From: Thermothielavioides terrestris NRRL 8126 | Taxonomy: Eukaryota; Ascomycota; Sordariomycetes; Sordariales; Chaetomiaceae | Assembly (NCBI RefSeq): GCF_000226115.1 | Contig: NC_016460.1 | Location: 2,790,001-2,854,000 of the forward strand | Reading direction: 5' to 3' | Length of the DNA: 64,000 bases | Shown here: positions 33,122 to 44,283 of the stretch, piece after piece | Position numbering within the stretch: the stretch's first letter is position 1 | Layout: each line of letters starts with the position of its first letter | Notes under the pieces: generated by a model | Database searches by the model: none | Told to the model about the DNA's origin: nothing | The model's input: only the letters and a program-made list of their open reading frames with translations | Translations under genes and position numbers: made by a program

Positions 33122-35647
33122 TTAGATCCGGTTGCCGCTCAACTGCACCGACGGGAAGATCGCGTATTGATTCGGCGGGGGCGGTGTGCTCAGGCTTGCA
33201 GTCCGCGAGCGTCCTCGCCTCACCAGGATCGACGATTTCGCCTTCCCGGGCCAAGGCTCATCCATGGCCAGTCTGTTGAGGTTAGACTCACTCCCTCGGC
33301 TCCCGAAGTCGCGGCGCCGGGTGGCCGGCTGGGCCGCCTCTTCCGACTCGGGGAGCGGGGGCATGGCACTCTTGCCGTCGCCTCGACCGTGCGACTCAAA
33401 CGACGGGAAACGCTGCAGCGGCTCAGCCGTGGGGGGGCAAGTCTCCATGTCGAGCGAGGCAGTGCTCGCCGTCAGGCGGGTGTAGTCTGTCGCTGTGGAT
33501 GCCGTCGAGATGTGCTTATCGAACGCCGAGTTGGCGCTTTCGATGGTGCCGGTCGTCGAGGCGCTGGTGCGGTACCGAAGAAGCAGGGCTGATGGGTCCA
33601 TGTTCAGTGTTGGCTCGTCAAACCGACGAAATGCAGAGTCGGAAGCGTCTTGCCTTTCCGCCTCGCAGGCCATCATCTGCTGCTGGTAGTCCATGGGGAT
33701 CAGGAGAGATGGAGACAGAGTGAAGCCGTGCGATTCCTTGAAGCTGGACGCGTCCGACGGCTTTCGATCATGGGGCAAGTTCTTCGACTCGACCCTTGGC
33801 AACGAGAAGTTCGACGCCTTTGGGTTATTCACCACGGTTGGTGTGATCGCTTCCTGCGTGGTCGCCGACGAAATTTGGCTGGCGGGGCTGAGAGCCGGCA
33901 CATCGAACTGCCCGGGAGTCAGCGTTGCAGGTGGTGCCTCATGGGGGCTAGTGGCCCTTCCGTGGTCGTCGACAGGCGTTGCTGTGTCGCCGTCCCTGCT
34001 CGTCTCAAACGACGGCCGACCCCACTCGAAGTCGCAATCAGCCTCCGCCTCGTGCTCATAGCAGTAGTCGATGTCGTCCTCCCAAGCCTCGCGGGGAAGC
34101 GCTCCGCCCCGACCGCCCTCAACCCACGCCGCCTTGAGAGCCCGCTGCGCAGCGAACAAATCGAACCGACCCAGGGTGTCCGAAGCGTCACTCGGCCGGC
34201 GTCCCGAGTCGTCGTTGTGACGAGCGGAAAGCGCCCTCAACATGGGGACAGACTGGCTACCGCGGAGCGACGAGTTACTGGCAACGCTCGCCCGGGACTT
34301 CTTCGCTGCCACAGCGCTTTCGTCCTCTTCCGGAACGTTGGGCAGGGTGTACTCGGATGCAGTGCTGCTGGGGCACGGCAGTGGCCAATTGGCATCGTCG
34401 CGCTGACCCATGGCGTTGGGATACGCATGCTCGGGGATTGCGTCCATGTCTGGGGCCGGTGAATAACCGTAAGACGTTGGAGGGGGACTTCCGGGGTCGG
34501 CAAACAAGTGCGCGGAGCGGACGCTGGCGCTGGTTTGTGGCCGGTCAACCGAGTCGAATCGCTCGTGGCGCACAGACGTGCGACTGGAGCCGCGTGGAGG
34601 CGGGACGGGACCGCCCATAGCCGACTGGTCGATAGGGGACCGCGGAGGACGCGGCGGCGGTATACCCATGCTCAATTGTTCCTGAGACTGAGAGCGTTTG
34701 AGCAGTCGCCGTGGAGTCGAGTGCTTCTTCAGCACAGACGGCGTTCGAGTGAGCGACGTCGTCATTTGCAGCTCGGGGAAGGCCGTCATAGTGTCCTCGC
34801 CTTCCAAGGGGAGCGAATCGGTCGAAAAGTCGACAAAGTGCATGCCAGGGGCCGGTGCTTGAGCGGCCGGGCCGGTCCGTGGCAGGTCCGTGACGCGGTC
34901 CTTTTGCTGCGTGTGAGCCACATGCTGGAAGTTGTACGGCCCAGAGATGTTCAGTTTGCGCTGCGCCTGGGCGGCCTGATCCTGTTTGGTGCTCCGACGA
35001 AGACCGAAGAGGGCGGGAATCGTCGAGTCCCGGTTTGGGGCCGAGGTCGGCGGAGGCGCCATCGTGGAATCGGCCACAGCGTCGGTCGAGTAGATAGAGC
35101 TCGACGAGCTCTGGGCGCTGCTCTCGCGCCTAGTCTTGCCTCGCCGGTTGAAGATGGTCTTGCCAAATATCTGCACGCTCTCAGGCCGGTCCCGCGGGGG
35201 CATACTGCTGGACGTCGACCGCCCGGAGGATTTCCTCGAAAGCGTCCTCCCTTCAAGCGCGTTCTCCCACGACGGATGGTCGGCCGAGGTCAGCGACCGC
35301 AACGAGGACGAGCCGGAAGAGCTGGTCTGGTGGCTGTGGTGTTTGTCTCGAACGGAGGCGCGCTTCACCTGCTGGCTCAGCTCGCGGATGCTCTCTGGAG
35401 ACGGCGGGCCATCGACGGCAGGGTCCAAAAGCCCATCGATGGAGCGGGCCTCATGTGGCACGACGTCGGATGACGTGACGGGGCGGACTGGTCGGACGGG
35501 GGGTGGCACAGGTTCCCTCGGCGGACTCTGGAGACCTAGGATCCTCGACTTTTTGGAACCCTGCTTGGAGCCCTGCTTTGAGCTCTTCGGCCGCGGATCC
35601 CGTTCCACCCGGTACACGGGCATGTTGGACGCGGCGTAAAAATTCAT
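33122..35647 (-). CDS. Ser-rich, largely disordered protein, function unknown
   Basis: Single exon, 841 residues. It starts MNFYAASNMPVYRVERDPRP, followed by Lys/Ser/Gln repeats (KQGSKQGSKK) and Pro-rich segments. Most of the chain is low complexity with Ser runs (SSSGSSSLRSL, SSAQSSSSSIYS) and many potential phosphosites. Islands that look more constrained include FDLFAAQRALKAAWVEGG and IDYCYEHEAEADCDFEWG (about 500-545), and RRFDEPTLNMDPSALLLRYR. No membrane span, catalytic motif or zinc ligand set is visible. I do not recognise a family; a signalling or polarity scaffold is only a guess from composition. Confidence 0.8.
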   Translation of the reverse strand: MNFYAASNMPVYRVERDPRPKSSKQGSKQGSKKSRILGLQSPPREPVPPPVRPVRPVTSSDVVPHEARSIDGLLDPAVDGPPSPESIRELSQQVKRASVRDKHHSHQTSSSGSSSLRSLTSADHPSWENALEGRTLSRKSSGRSTSSSMPPRDRPESVQIFGKTIFNRRGKTRRESSAQSSSSSIYSTDAVADSTMAPPPTSAPNRDSTIPALFGLRRSTKQDQAAQAQRKLNISGPYNFQHVAHTQQKDRVTDLPRTGPAAQAPAPGMHFVDFSTDSLPLEGEDTMTAFPELQMTTSLTRTPSVLKKHSTPRRLLKRSQSQEQLSMGIPPPRPPRSPIDQSAMGGPVPPPRGSSRTSVRHERFDSVDRPQTSASVRSAHLFADPGSPPPTSYGYSPAPDMDAIPEHAYPNAMGQRDDANWPLPCPSSTASEYTLPNVPEEDESAVAAKKSRASVASNSSLRGSQSVPMLRALSARHNDDSGRRPSDASDTLGRFDLFAAQRALKAAWVEGGRGGALPREAWEDDIDYCYEHEAEADCDFEWGRPSFETSRDGDTATPVDDHGRATSPHEAPPATLTPGQFDVPALSPASQISSATTQEAITPTVVNNPKASNFSLPRVESKNLPHDRKPSDASSFKESHGFTLSPSLLIPMDYQQQMMACEAERQDASDSAFRRFDEPTLNMDPSALLLRYRTSASTTGTIESANSAFDKHISTASTATDYTRLTASTASLDMETCPPTAEPLQRFPSFESHGRGDGKSAMPPLPESEEAAQPATRRRDFGSRGSESNLNRLAMDEPWPGKAKSSILVRRGRSRTASLSTPPPPNQYAIFPSVQLSGNRI

Positions 35648-38352
35648 GGCGGGCGAGCTGTGTCTGCCGTTCTCGCCGCCGTGCTGATCCTCCTGACTTT
35701 AACGACTCGACCGTGGGCGGAGCTGGGAGCGGCCGACCGTGGGTGTCGCGGCCACAGATCGACACCCACCGACACTTGTCAGTCAGGGTGCCTGGGATAT
35801 GCCGTCCCGGGCGAGTAGGCGAGGGCATCCGCAGCTGCTCGGGGCGGCGATGCGAGGTGAGAGAGACCGAGGTAAAAGACGACGACGGGGATCAGGGCGA
35901 GGGCGCGTCGAATTGCGGCACAATGCGAAGGCGCCGGTGAATCCCTCGGATGGGTCCCGGGAAACAACGATCAACAACAAATACTATGCAGGACTACCTA
36001 TTTTTCCAGTCTGCGGGAAGGGAGCAGCAGTCCGAGGAAGCACTTGGTTGCGGGGGAAGGGACGGGCCCGGGGTTCCCATATATTGCCCCAGAGTCGCTT
36101 TGGGTTCGCATCCTTGCTGCCCTTTGCAATGCGTTCCGAAGACTTGCTCACACTGCAGGGCCAACGGGCTGGTGCCGTGCCGTCCAGCTCCCAGCGGTGC
36201 CAGTCGCCGGGATGCCGCAACATGGATGCCCTCCCTCTCCCCCCTGCGCGCCAGGGTGCGCTACACTCCACTTTGGTGGTCGAAGAGTCTGCGGGACCCA
36301 GGTGGGGTGATCTGCTCCTTGCAAGGGTCCCCGATACCTGCACCCCGCTGACCAGTCTGCGACCGTGGCTTGGCGCCGTAACCGTCTGACGACGCCTGGG
36401 CTGGTACCGTAACTGACCGTTAACGTGGGCTAGTGCACTGTGTTCAGTGCTCCGTACACTAGTTCGTTGCGAAGCCAAAACGGTGCGTCGCCATTGGAAC
36501 CTGACCGGCCCGCAGAAGAGCTCGAAGAACTCCAGCGGTGACAGTGTGACTCGCATCAGAGGAAGAGAGTTCGGACGAGGACCGTCATTGTTCAAAGGTC
36601 CGACCCTGACAAGGTCGAGCAGCGGCATGAACCCGGAAACCGACTTTACCCATGTGATGATGGGATGATCCAGGAAAACGGGTGTTGGCTCGGGCACACC
36701 TCCTCGGTAGGTAGGCGGAAAAAATGAAGCGTGCCTCGCGGCCACCAACGAGAAGGCCAGTCGCCGGGTGAAAACAGACCGGAAAATATGTGATGGTTGC
36801 ACCAGAACGCAACCAATTTAACTCCTGCAACAATATCGCCGTTGTCCGGCTTAAATAGGCCGACAAGCCAGAATTGGGACAATGGCCAGCAGGATCGACA
36901 GCGTGCTGTTGACAGCTCAACACAGCGTGTCCATGGACGACGGCAGCTCCCAGCAGGTGAGGCAAGCTGGGACATACTGCAAGTCCATACGCACTTAGCA
37001 TCGGTGCCCGTCCCAGCGTCGCAGCGGAAAAGCGCACCGAGGCTAAGCAGCCCGCCGTCAATCTGTGCGCATTGAGCCGTGACACGCTGCTGGGTATTCC
37101 ACGCTGCTTCCAGATGTTCCAAAGGTCCCAGACATCCTGTCGCGTGCCGGTCGCCTGTGCGGATACAACGCCGCTAGTCTTCGTGCGTATAGGCAGGTTG
37201 CCGTCGTGGACCCGAGGTATCACCGGGGCGATAAATTTAGCCCCTCGACGGGATTGATTCGCTGGCGTCGGCGACCTGTGCAGCAGTCTCATGCCGGCAA
37301 GTCTCTGGAGGCCGCATATTCATTATTTGTTGGAGTCGCAATCGCGACGAAACAGCGGATCAGCAGCACGCGCGAAAATGAAGACCCCCGCCCCCGGACT
37401 GCAAGACGGTAGGAGCGAAGGTCGGCCACGATCATCTGTCATGAACGATCGTCTGGACAACTATCTCCGTAGGGCGGTGCACTTCACCGGATTCGTCGAG
37501 ACCTCTCCCCGGCCACACGGCTGACGGTTCGATCGTGAGTGGAATTCCAGGGTCTTTGGCCTCCGGGTCTGGGGAAGGCCGGTCGTCCCCGCACTCGACG
37601 GGTCACGGAAGGAAGGCACCGTAGCATCGGGCATTTCGCGAGGTGAAGCGCGCGACAGGCCGGGGAAGCGGGACGAGGGGCCTAGCAGCGAGCCGGCTTG
37701 GGAAATTGGGGTTCTGCCGAGGACGCCATGTGTCCTTGTCGCTTCTCGTCCATGTGGCAGCAAGGTAGCTGCTTGTAACTTGAAATTGATCATCTTGCAC
37801 GCCAGGGAGGTAGTAAACTCCACGCACCGAGGAAGTGTTGGCTGAGTTCTGAGATCCGCGAATCGAGAGATCAGAAGGCAAATTTGGGATTGGCTGTCTC
37901 AGCGACGGGAACTCCTTCCTCGGGAGCTCCTTCCTCCTCTCTTGCTTGGGTGCAGGCAGAAGAAGTCCCTCCTCGCGCCTGTCCACTTGCACATCAGGTA
38001 GATCAGGCCCTGGTCCCTCCAGCAAAAACAGTCTCGCCTTTCACTGGAACATTGCGCAGTAACTAAGGTACGGATTACTACCAGTTGAGTGCGGCTCCGC
38101 AGCGGGACACCTGAGCGGCTTCTCGAGTTATTTCAAAACCAACGATAGACCCTGTTTGAGGGCCGCGAAGCTTCGTAGCAGTGATTCCATCCTGTTGGTG
38201 TCCTTGCAGTGAGTGACCTATCACAGGAGACAGTTTCTTCGCATTTGCAAGAAATCGTACGGAGGTAACTCCGGCTAAATTGCTCTGAAAGGCTGAACGG
38301 AAACACAACCGCGGAAGAGGCTTCCGATATCGACCAACCAGTGCCAACCAAC

Positions 38353-38430
38353 GGGCCCGGCAATCCGCCGTTAAGTCGGCATTCCATCGGGCCCGGCAAT
38401 CCGCCGTTAAGTCGGCATTCCATCGGGCCG
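38353..38430. repeat. 36-bp tandem duplication
   Basis: A 36-bp unit starting GGGCCCGGCAATCC occurs twice without a mismatch (38353-38388, 38389-38424), and a third copy begins at 38425. It is non-coding. Confidence 0.92.
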
Positions 38431-41400
38431 CCAAGGAAACGACACAGCAACTCTGTGTCAGCGTTAACTCGTGTATCGTGTGTAATGGATTACCATAACT
38501 CAGCGCCACGAAGTCACTCAGTGACGGACTTGCTACTACCTAGTAACTGTGGCTGGAAGCATGGTAACCTTCTGGTTGTTCCATTTCGGTAAAATACCTT
38601 GCACAATATCCGTACCACTCCCTACCTCCGCAGTCACTCGGGCTTTCTGCAGATCAATCGCAGGATCTGCGATCCTGGGGTCTTGAAGGGAAAGACCACA
38701 GGACTCTCCGGCTTACAAGCGCTGTTTGGCTATGTCGAAATCCGCCGACAGACCGAGGAACAGCAAAGGCAGAGCCCGAGGAAAAGGTGCTTGTGCACTA
38801 CTGTTCCAGGTGTGGAAGTGCCTCACTACGCCGATAGTTACGCCGAGCCTGCGCCCGTTCCGCTTACAGAATACACCGTACAAGCACACAGTCTGCCTTC
38901 GCTGCTCGGGCACTCACAACGGGACAAGCACAATGGGTCAGCTGTGTCATCACACAGCATGACTGAGATGCTCCATACTGGCTCGCAGAATTGCGGACGA
39001 TGAGATGGCCTGCCAACTAAGATTCGGGGACCGCGCCATTGTGCCTTGACGGGCAACTCGGAACCGCACACCAGCATTCAAGTCGAATTAATTTTCCACG
39101 GATTTGAGACGGAGACCTCTCTTTCGCAAGCACACCTATGACATGCATTAGGTGTCGATCAATCGCTTCACCCAGCAGCAGCGGATTGCCCTTGTGCTTG
39201 TCAAACTTGAAGTGGGCAAACCTGAACAAGCTACACCGTACCGTCCCGAGACTGCACGAAAAGTACCTAGCCAAGCAGCAGGTGGCGGGAGACCAGAGAT
39301 GAGCAGGCCCGAACTTCTCTAGCGGTAACTACCTTAGGTACAGAACAGAGGATCCGTTCAAGTTCTCGAGCCCTTGTCCATCTCTCAAGGGCTCAATGAT
39401 TCCGGGTCGTGAGAGCTGGCGCCTCATTCCCACGCGCGCACTGTACGGGTTGCAAACACGGAAGCTCGCGCTCGGCCGTCGAAGACGAAATAATCAGGGT
39501 AGGTAGGTCAGGTAGTTAGGTGGCTGCTCGCATCATACTTAGAGCCGCCAGCAGGAACGCATGGACACGACTGTGAGCAAGCCGGAACTGGTCTCCGACG
39601 CCGCCGACAGCCGGGAAGAAGACGTGCGATCCCGGGTCGTTGGTTCTGCACAGACATGATCGGCCCGCAGTCTCTGGGAAGCGGCACCCACCAACGTCAA
39701 TTACTTGTTGACATCCTCGGCCCGCGCCAATTGGTGATCAGGCTTTTCAACCGCTCGACCGCTACCACCAACAGCGGGCCAAGACCAAAACGCTCGATGC
39801 TCCATTCCACCCTTCGACCGTGACATATCACGCTCCAGTCGCCGACGCGCCTCCGCCGTACGTTGTCTTGCGCACAGATGACAAACCGTCGTGAACTGGG
39901 GCACCGTTTGGCACCAACGGCGTGTGAATGACCAATGGCATGGTGCGTCCACATCTGCAGCCAACGTCAGAAGACCCACGATCGCGGTCGATCACTCTTC
40001 GCGGAGCTAATATAGTGTATCGACGTCGGCGAGTTGGGCCAGGGTGTTCACAAGCACCGGGGGATTGGATTCGGGCCGCTGTTCGCGATATGGAGAGATC
40101 GCGTCATTTGCTGCTTGCTCCTGACAGCCCTTGAGGTTTGGGTCCCCAAGGTCAAGATGGTTGGTGCTCTGCCAGGTTCCCGAAGCTGGAAATTCGATGC
40201 CCAAGGTAGCAAGCCTACCCACCTCGGAAAGCTTAGCAGGAGCGGACAGCGACCCTGCCAGCCACGGCCCCTGCATGACCAAGAAGCACGCCAAACTGGA
40301 AGGGGCTAAACCCGACGGGGAGGGCTTCCTTCTGCACGCTAGTGGCGTTGGATCCATGCACGTTCCTTCCATGGCCCTTGCAGCGACACTCTTTGCCATG
40401 CACCTACCAGGAAGGGTTACGCCTGGAAGCCCCCACGACAACACGACGCCTTCAAGATGGAATATCGTTCCCTGGCATTCTCCGATGCGCGATTCGGGAG
40501 CGGTCTGCAATACCAGAGATACCTTACCTACCACAGTATGCAGACGTGCATACTAAGTGCGCAGCCTAGCTTCGTTGACCTCGCAGCTTGGCTGCGGTGA
40601 AATCCGGTAATGGTGGGCGTTCAATGATAAACACATCACGAGAACGCGAACACGGCAGAGGGGGTGCGGCTGCGTTCCAACCCGAGCGGACTGAGTATGT
40701 TCACACCCCATATCGCCCGAGGCCTGAATGCTCCCAGTTTTCGGTACCAGGAGATGGCTCGGCCCAGGCGAGAAAAGAACGCGAGAGCGCTGGTATCGCG
40801 TCGACGACGCGCGTGGTGGGAGGCTGCAGGTCGCAGATTGCAGATGCAGTGAATACTACCCCAGCTGCCAATCAGCTCGAAAACGGCTCAAAATGCTGCT
40901 ACACTACACGACTCTTCCCGAATCCACACCCAGGACGCTGCAGCGCAAGGCCAAATCGACGGCTTCCCCCGTGAGCTAAGCGTTGATAACGGACCGACGC
41001 CGCGTCGAGTTCATTGCCTCGGTCGATCGACTTGGAAGACGGATCCGTAAAGTTACTGCGTAGGAGACAGGAAGGAAGGGCCGGCCGCGAATACTGAACA
41101 CCACCATGCGGCGTATGTCGAACTGTCGGTGTCGATAATCGTCCCAAGACTTCGCACCCGGTTGCAAGCTCCCATGTACACGACACTCCTGTACCTTGCC
41201 GGACGACGCAGCCACAGAGTCGTTTTCTGCAGCCTTGGACCGCGAAACTTGAAACAAGGGCTTACACAGTGTTGCGTACACTATCTGTAGCTTCTCATCT
41301 GCTTCTTGATATCCTGAGAACTCCACACCCCGGCAGTTGGCAACGTGGACCGATTCGCAAGCTGCTCCAGCTCCGCAAAAGCAAAAAAAGGGGGAAAGCA

Positions 41401-41886
41401 ATCATCCGCGAACCGACAGGGAAGCCATTGCAGAATCAGATGCTTGCTTTTCTCTTGTCTGCCGATAACGTTACCACAGATGGACCTTGGCTGTGGTACT
41501 CGGTCCCGCGCCATCAGTGGAAACGGTGGAGCAGCCCGTCAAGGTGCCGACTCCATCGCCTCGTGCCCGACGCCGCCGCATCGGTCAAGGAGGGGGTTCT
41601 TCCCAACATGCCTCACCGGCGGGAATGGGGGTCACGACTGTCGGGCATGTGAGCGCGCGGACAGCGCACGTGTGAGTGTCGGCTCGTTCCATTGCCTCGG
41701 CCGAGGAAGATAGAAAGCAGCCGTAGCCTTACACTAAGGCGTCAGGGGCGCAACGGTTTTCTTCAAGCTCCTTCTGCAGCAGTGAGCTTCCTTCTCGGTG
41801 AGTGAGTTTGTGCAACGAAGAATCAGATCAATTCCAACTTTGGCTTTGGCTTGAGAGCCAGGGCCCATGCGAGACAAGGGGTCCGC

Positions 41887-42053
41887 TAACTCCACTAACT
41901 TGTCAGCCCAGAAACCCCCTCAGCCCAGAACCTCAACCAACCCCCCCCCCGGGACTGTCAACCCCGCCATGTGTCTCGGCTTAGGGCGGGGGTCATTCCC
42001 GGAGAGCCAGAGAGAAGGAAAGTCCGTCGCGAGGAAGCTAGTTAGTGGAGTTA
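41887..42053. repeat. Small inverted-repeat unit
   Basis: TAACTCCACTAACT at 41887-41900 is matched exactly by its reverse complement at 42040-42053. It encloses 139 bp containing a C-run and a C-rich/G-rich pair that could extend the hairpin. It may be a tiny non-autonomous element; no clear target-site duplication is seen. Confidence 0.5.
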
Positions 42054-43020
42054 ACTTGCACTAGTTCACCCCACATTCCGAGTCTCGGGATGGGAGTTTC
42101 TGTCGGCGGGGGAAACGAAACCGGCTGCTTTTGCGAGCACATCAGGCAACCACAGCCTGAGAATTCTTCGTGCGGCAACACTCTTGACGGCACCGCCTGG
42201 TGTCCGGTTTGCTGCCGAGGTTGAGCCTCTGCTTTTCTGGCGGGTTTGAGCTGCAATCAGCTTGTCCTCGGCCCTCGGGTGCTCGCAACCCTGACTCGGC
42301 CCCAGATACCGATCCGCAGCTTCAATGCTCTCGCAAGCCTGCCCCTCGCGCCGCAGCAGATCGGGCGGAGTCAGCAAACTGCCCCTGGACGGCGCGCAAG
42401 CGGCGCCCGGTATCCTCAGAATTACCTCAGCAGGCCGTTCCCTGACAAGGCGGGAAGCGCAGCTCGCAAAACCGCTCACAAGGCGGGGCTGCCACGACCT
42501 GGCGAGGAAGACGGTAGTTAACTCGGGGGAGATGCGGTGTGACTGTGGACGCAGGAATCCGAGACCTGCCCGGGGACTTGGTAAGCCCGCAGACGGAAAT
42601 CGAATCCCAGATGTCGTAACCCAAGGCATAAGACAAACAGGGTCCAACCCTGGGGCAGGTTGAGTGTCTGGCGTTTTCTCCAGCGTCCAAATGCGTCGGG
42701 CGACAACTCAATCCAGCCAAGCCACGAAGGTCTCAAAGGGGAGTGAGGCATTGGCGCAGAAGCGACCAATGAGCAAAAAACGAACCTTCCATTCGGCTCT
42801 GTTTCCCAAAAGTGGAGAATTTCCTTTCAGTGGTACGGTTGTGTAGTGTAGCCCGGCGGTTTCCTACCCCTGAAGCTTCCGCACCAATGGTCCGATCAGT
42901 CTGCTTGCCCACTTTTCAGCAGCAACCCATTGACCAATGAGTCGGCCCTGGCGATATGCAAGCAAAACCCCACCCGCCCTCTCGGCAACCCTTGCCCTTC
43001 GCACACGCAGGCACAGACAG

Positions 43021-43180
43021 ACAGACATCTGTCAAACGAAACAACGAAGCCAGCCACCTCACCAGAACAGCAGCCACATTTTGCAATCGCCTGATGCATG
43101 TGTACGGAATACAGACATCTGTCAAACGAAACCAGCCACCAGCATGGGAAGAGCAGCCACCACCTGCAATTGTCTGATGC
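43021..43180. repeat. Imperfect 90-bp tandem repeat
   Basis: ACAGACATCTGTCAAACGAA recurs at 43021 and 43111. The following CAGCCACC, CAGCAGCCAC-like and TGCAAT...CTGATGC elements recur in the same order, so the unit is about 90 bp and the second copy has small deletions. Confidence 0.8.
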
Positions 43181-43797
43181 CTCTCCCCTCCGATGCACAT
43201 CACTACACTCATAATCTCCCGGAAGAACCACAAACGCACAGACACACACAGCATGACAGCCAAGCAAGCACGCAAGGACAGAACGGCTGTGCGAGCAGGC
43301 AGCAAGGTGCTGCATTACACAGTGGGAGCGGATGCGCATGCGAGGCGCTGTAACCCTCGACGGTGGGTGCTAACTCTGTAGGGAGCTAAGCGCGCGTCGC
43401 CTCAAAAAACAGCTTCTGGGTGAGGTGGCAGTTGAGAGGATTCGAAGGCACTTTGAGCACTTGAGTTACACGACGGAGAAATGTTAGGGATTATCACTAC
43501 TACAGAGTATTCCGTCCTGTGTGTCCTACAACAAGAAGGAAGGGAACGCTCCCTCAACACTTCACTACACTCTTCACCAAAGGCGCAAAAAAACTACTTC
43601 GTCCCTAGCGTACACTTGTACACATACCGCACACAGTAACCGATTCATGCCACGGATGCTGTGCCGCTGCTGTACCTGCCTGCCTTGCTTGCCTGCCTGC
43701 TTGCTTGCTTTGCTGCCGCGGATCTCGATGGTGCCTGCAAATCCTTTCTGCGCCGTCCTTTGACCCCTTCTTCCCGCCCCTCCTGGGTCGTCGTTAA

Positions 43798-44154
43798 AGA
43801 GGTCCCGCCAAGACTAATTTCGGAACCTACCGCTTACAAGTATTTACAAATCGCCAAGGCCACGACGACTTCGAGCAACATCGACAACGAAGAATCGCAA
43901 AGACTCGTAGCAACAACTTCGCAAAACCTCAACCAAATCGAAAGAAAAGAAAACGAAGTTAACCCACACCCTAACCTTGACCCGCACCCTAACCTTAACT
44001 AGAATCCTAACCAGCGGGGGGCTAGCGCCACCCCCCGTGCCCTTGGCGAACTAACCCTTGGCGATAGAGCAAACGCCTTGGCGATCGGGGTTGCGTAAAA
44101 ACGTTGTAAAAATATTGCCGACAATTGGCCGAAATTAGTCTTGGCGGGACCTCT
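43798..44154. mobile_element. Non-autonomous TIR element, copy 1
   Basis: A 357-bp element with terminal inverted repeats of about 26 bp, the left one starting AGAGGTCCCGCCAAGACTAA and the right one its exact reverse complement. TTAA abuts both ends (43794-43797 and 44155-44158). A second, diverged copy lies at 60423-60800. There is no transposase, so it is MITE-like. The TTAA boundaries fit either a TTAA target duplication (piggyBac-like) or a TA duplication with a slightly longer TIR (Tc1/mariner-like). The interior has a telomere-like CCCTAACC tract and several GGCGA/TTGGCG words. Confidence 0.85.
43966..44012. repeat. Telomere-like CCCTAACC tract inside element copy 1
   Basis: Three CCTAACC-containing units (two CACCCTAACC and one ATCCTAACC) with spacers. 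They resemble a degenerate fungal telomere repeat (CCCTAA) but are internal to the TIR element. Confidence 0.75.
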
Positions 44155-44235
44155 TTAACGTCTACCCCCTCGTGTTCCTTCCCTGCCCCTACCCTGGCTT
44201 GAGGTGGCCTGTCACCTTTTTGCGCAGGCGGGCAG

Positions 44236-44283
44236 CTCACCCTGCAGCTGGCGGCGCGACTCACCCTGCAGCTGGCGGCGCGA
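44236..44283. repeat. 24-bp tandem duplication
   Basis: CTCACCCTGCAGCTGGCGGC plus CGCGA-type ending occurs twice back to back (44236-44259, 44260-44283), about 80 bp beyond the right end of the TIR element. Confidence 0.9.

Noticed and set aside
36585..37292. 235-codon frame in the gene-poor region (minus strand)
   Set aside because: Composition is not gene-like and no domain or splice pattern supports it.
43966..44012. True telomere or chromosome end
   Set aside because: The CCCTAACC units are degenerate, only three long and enclosed by an inverted-repeat element with ordinary sequence on both sides.
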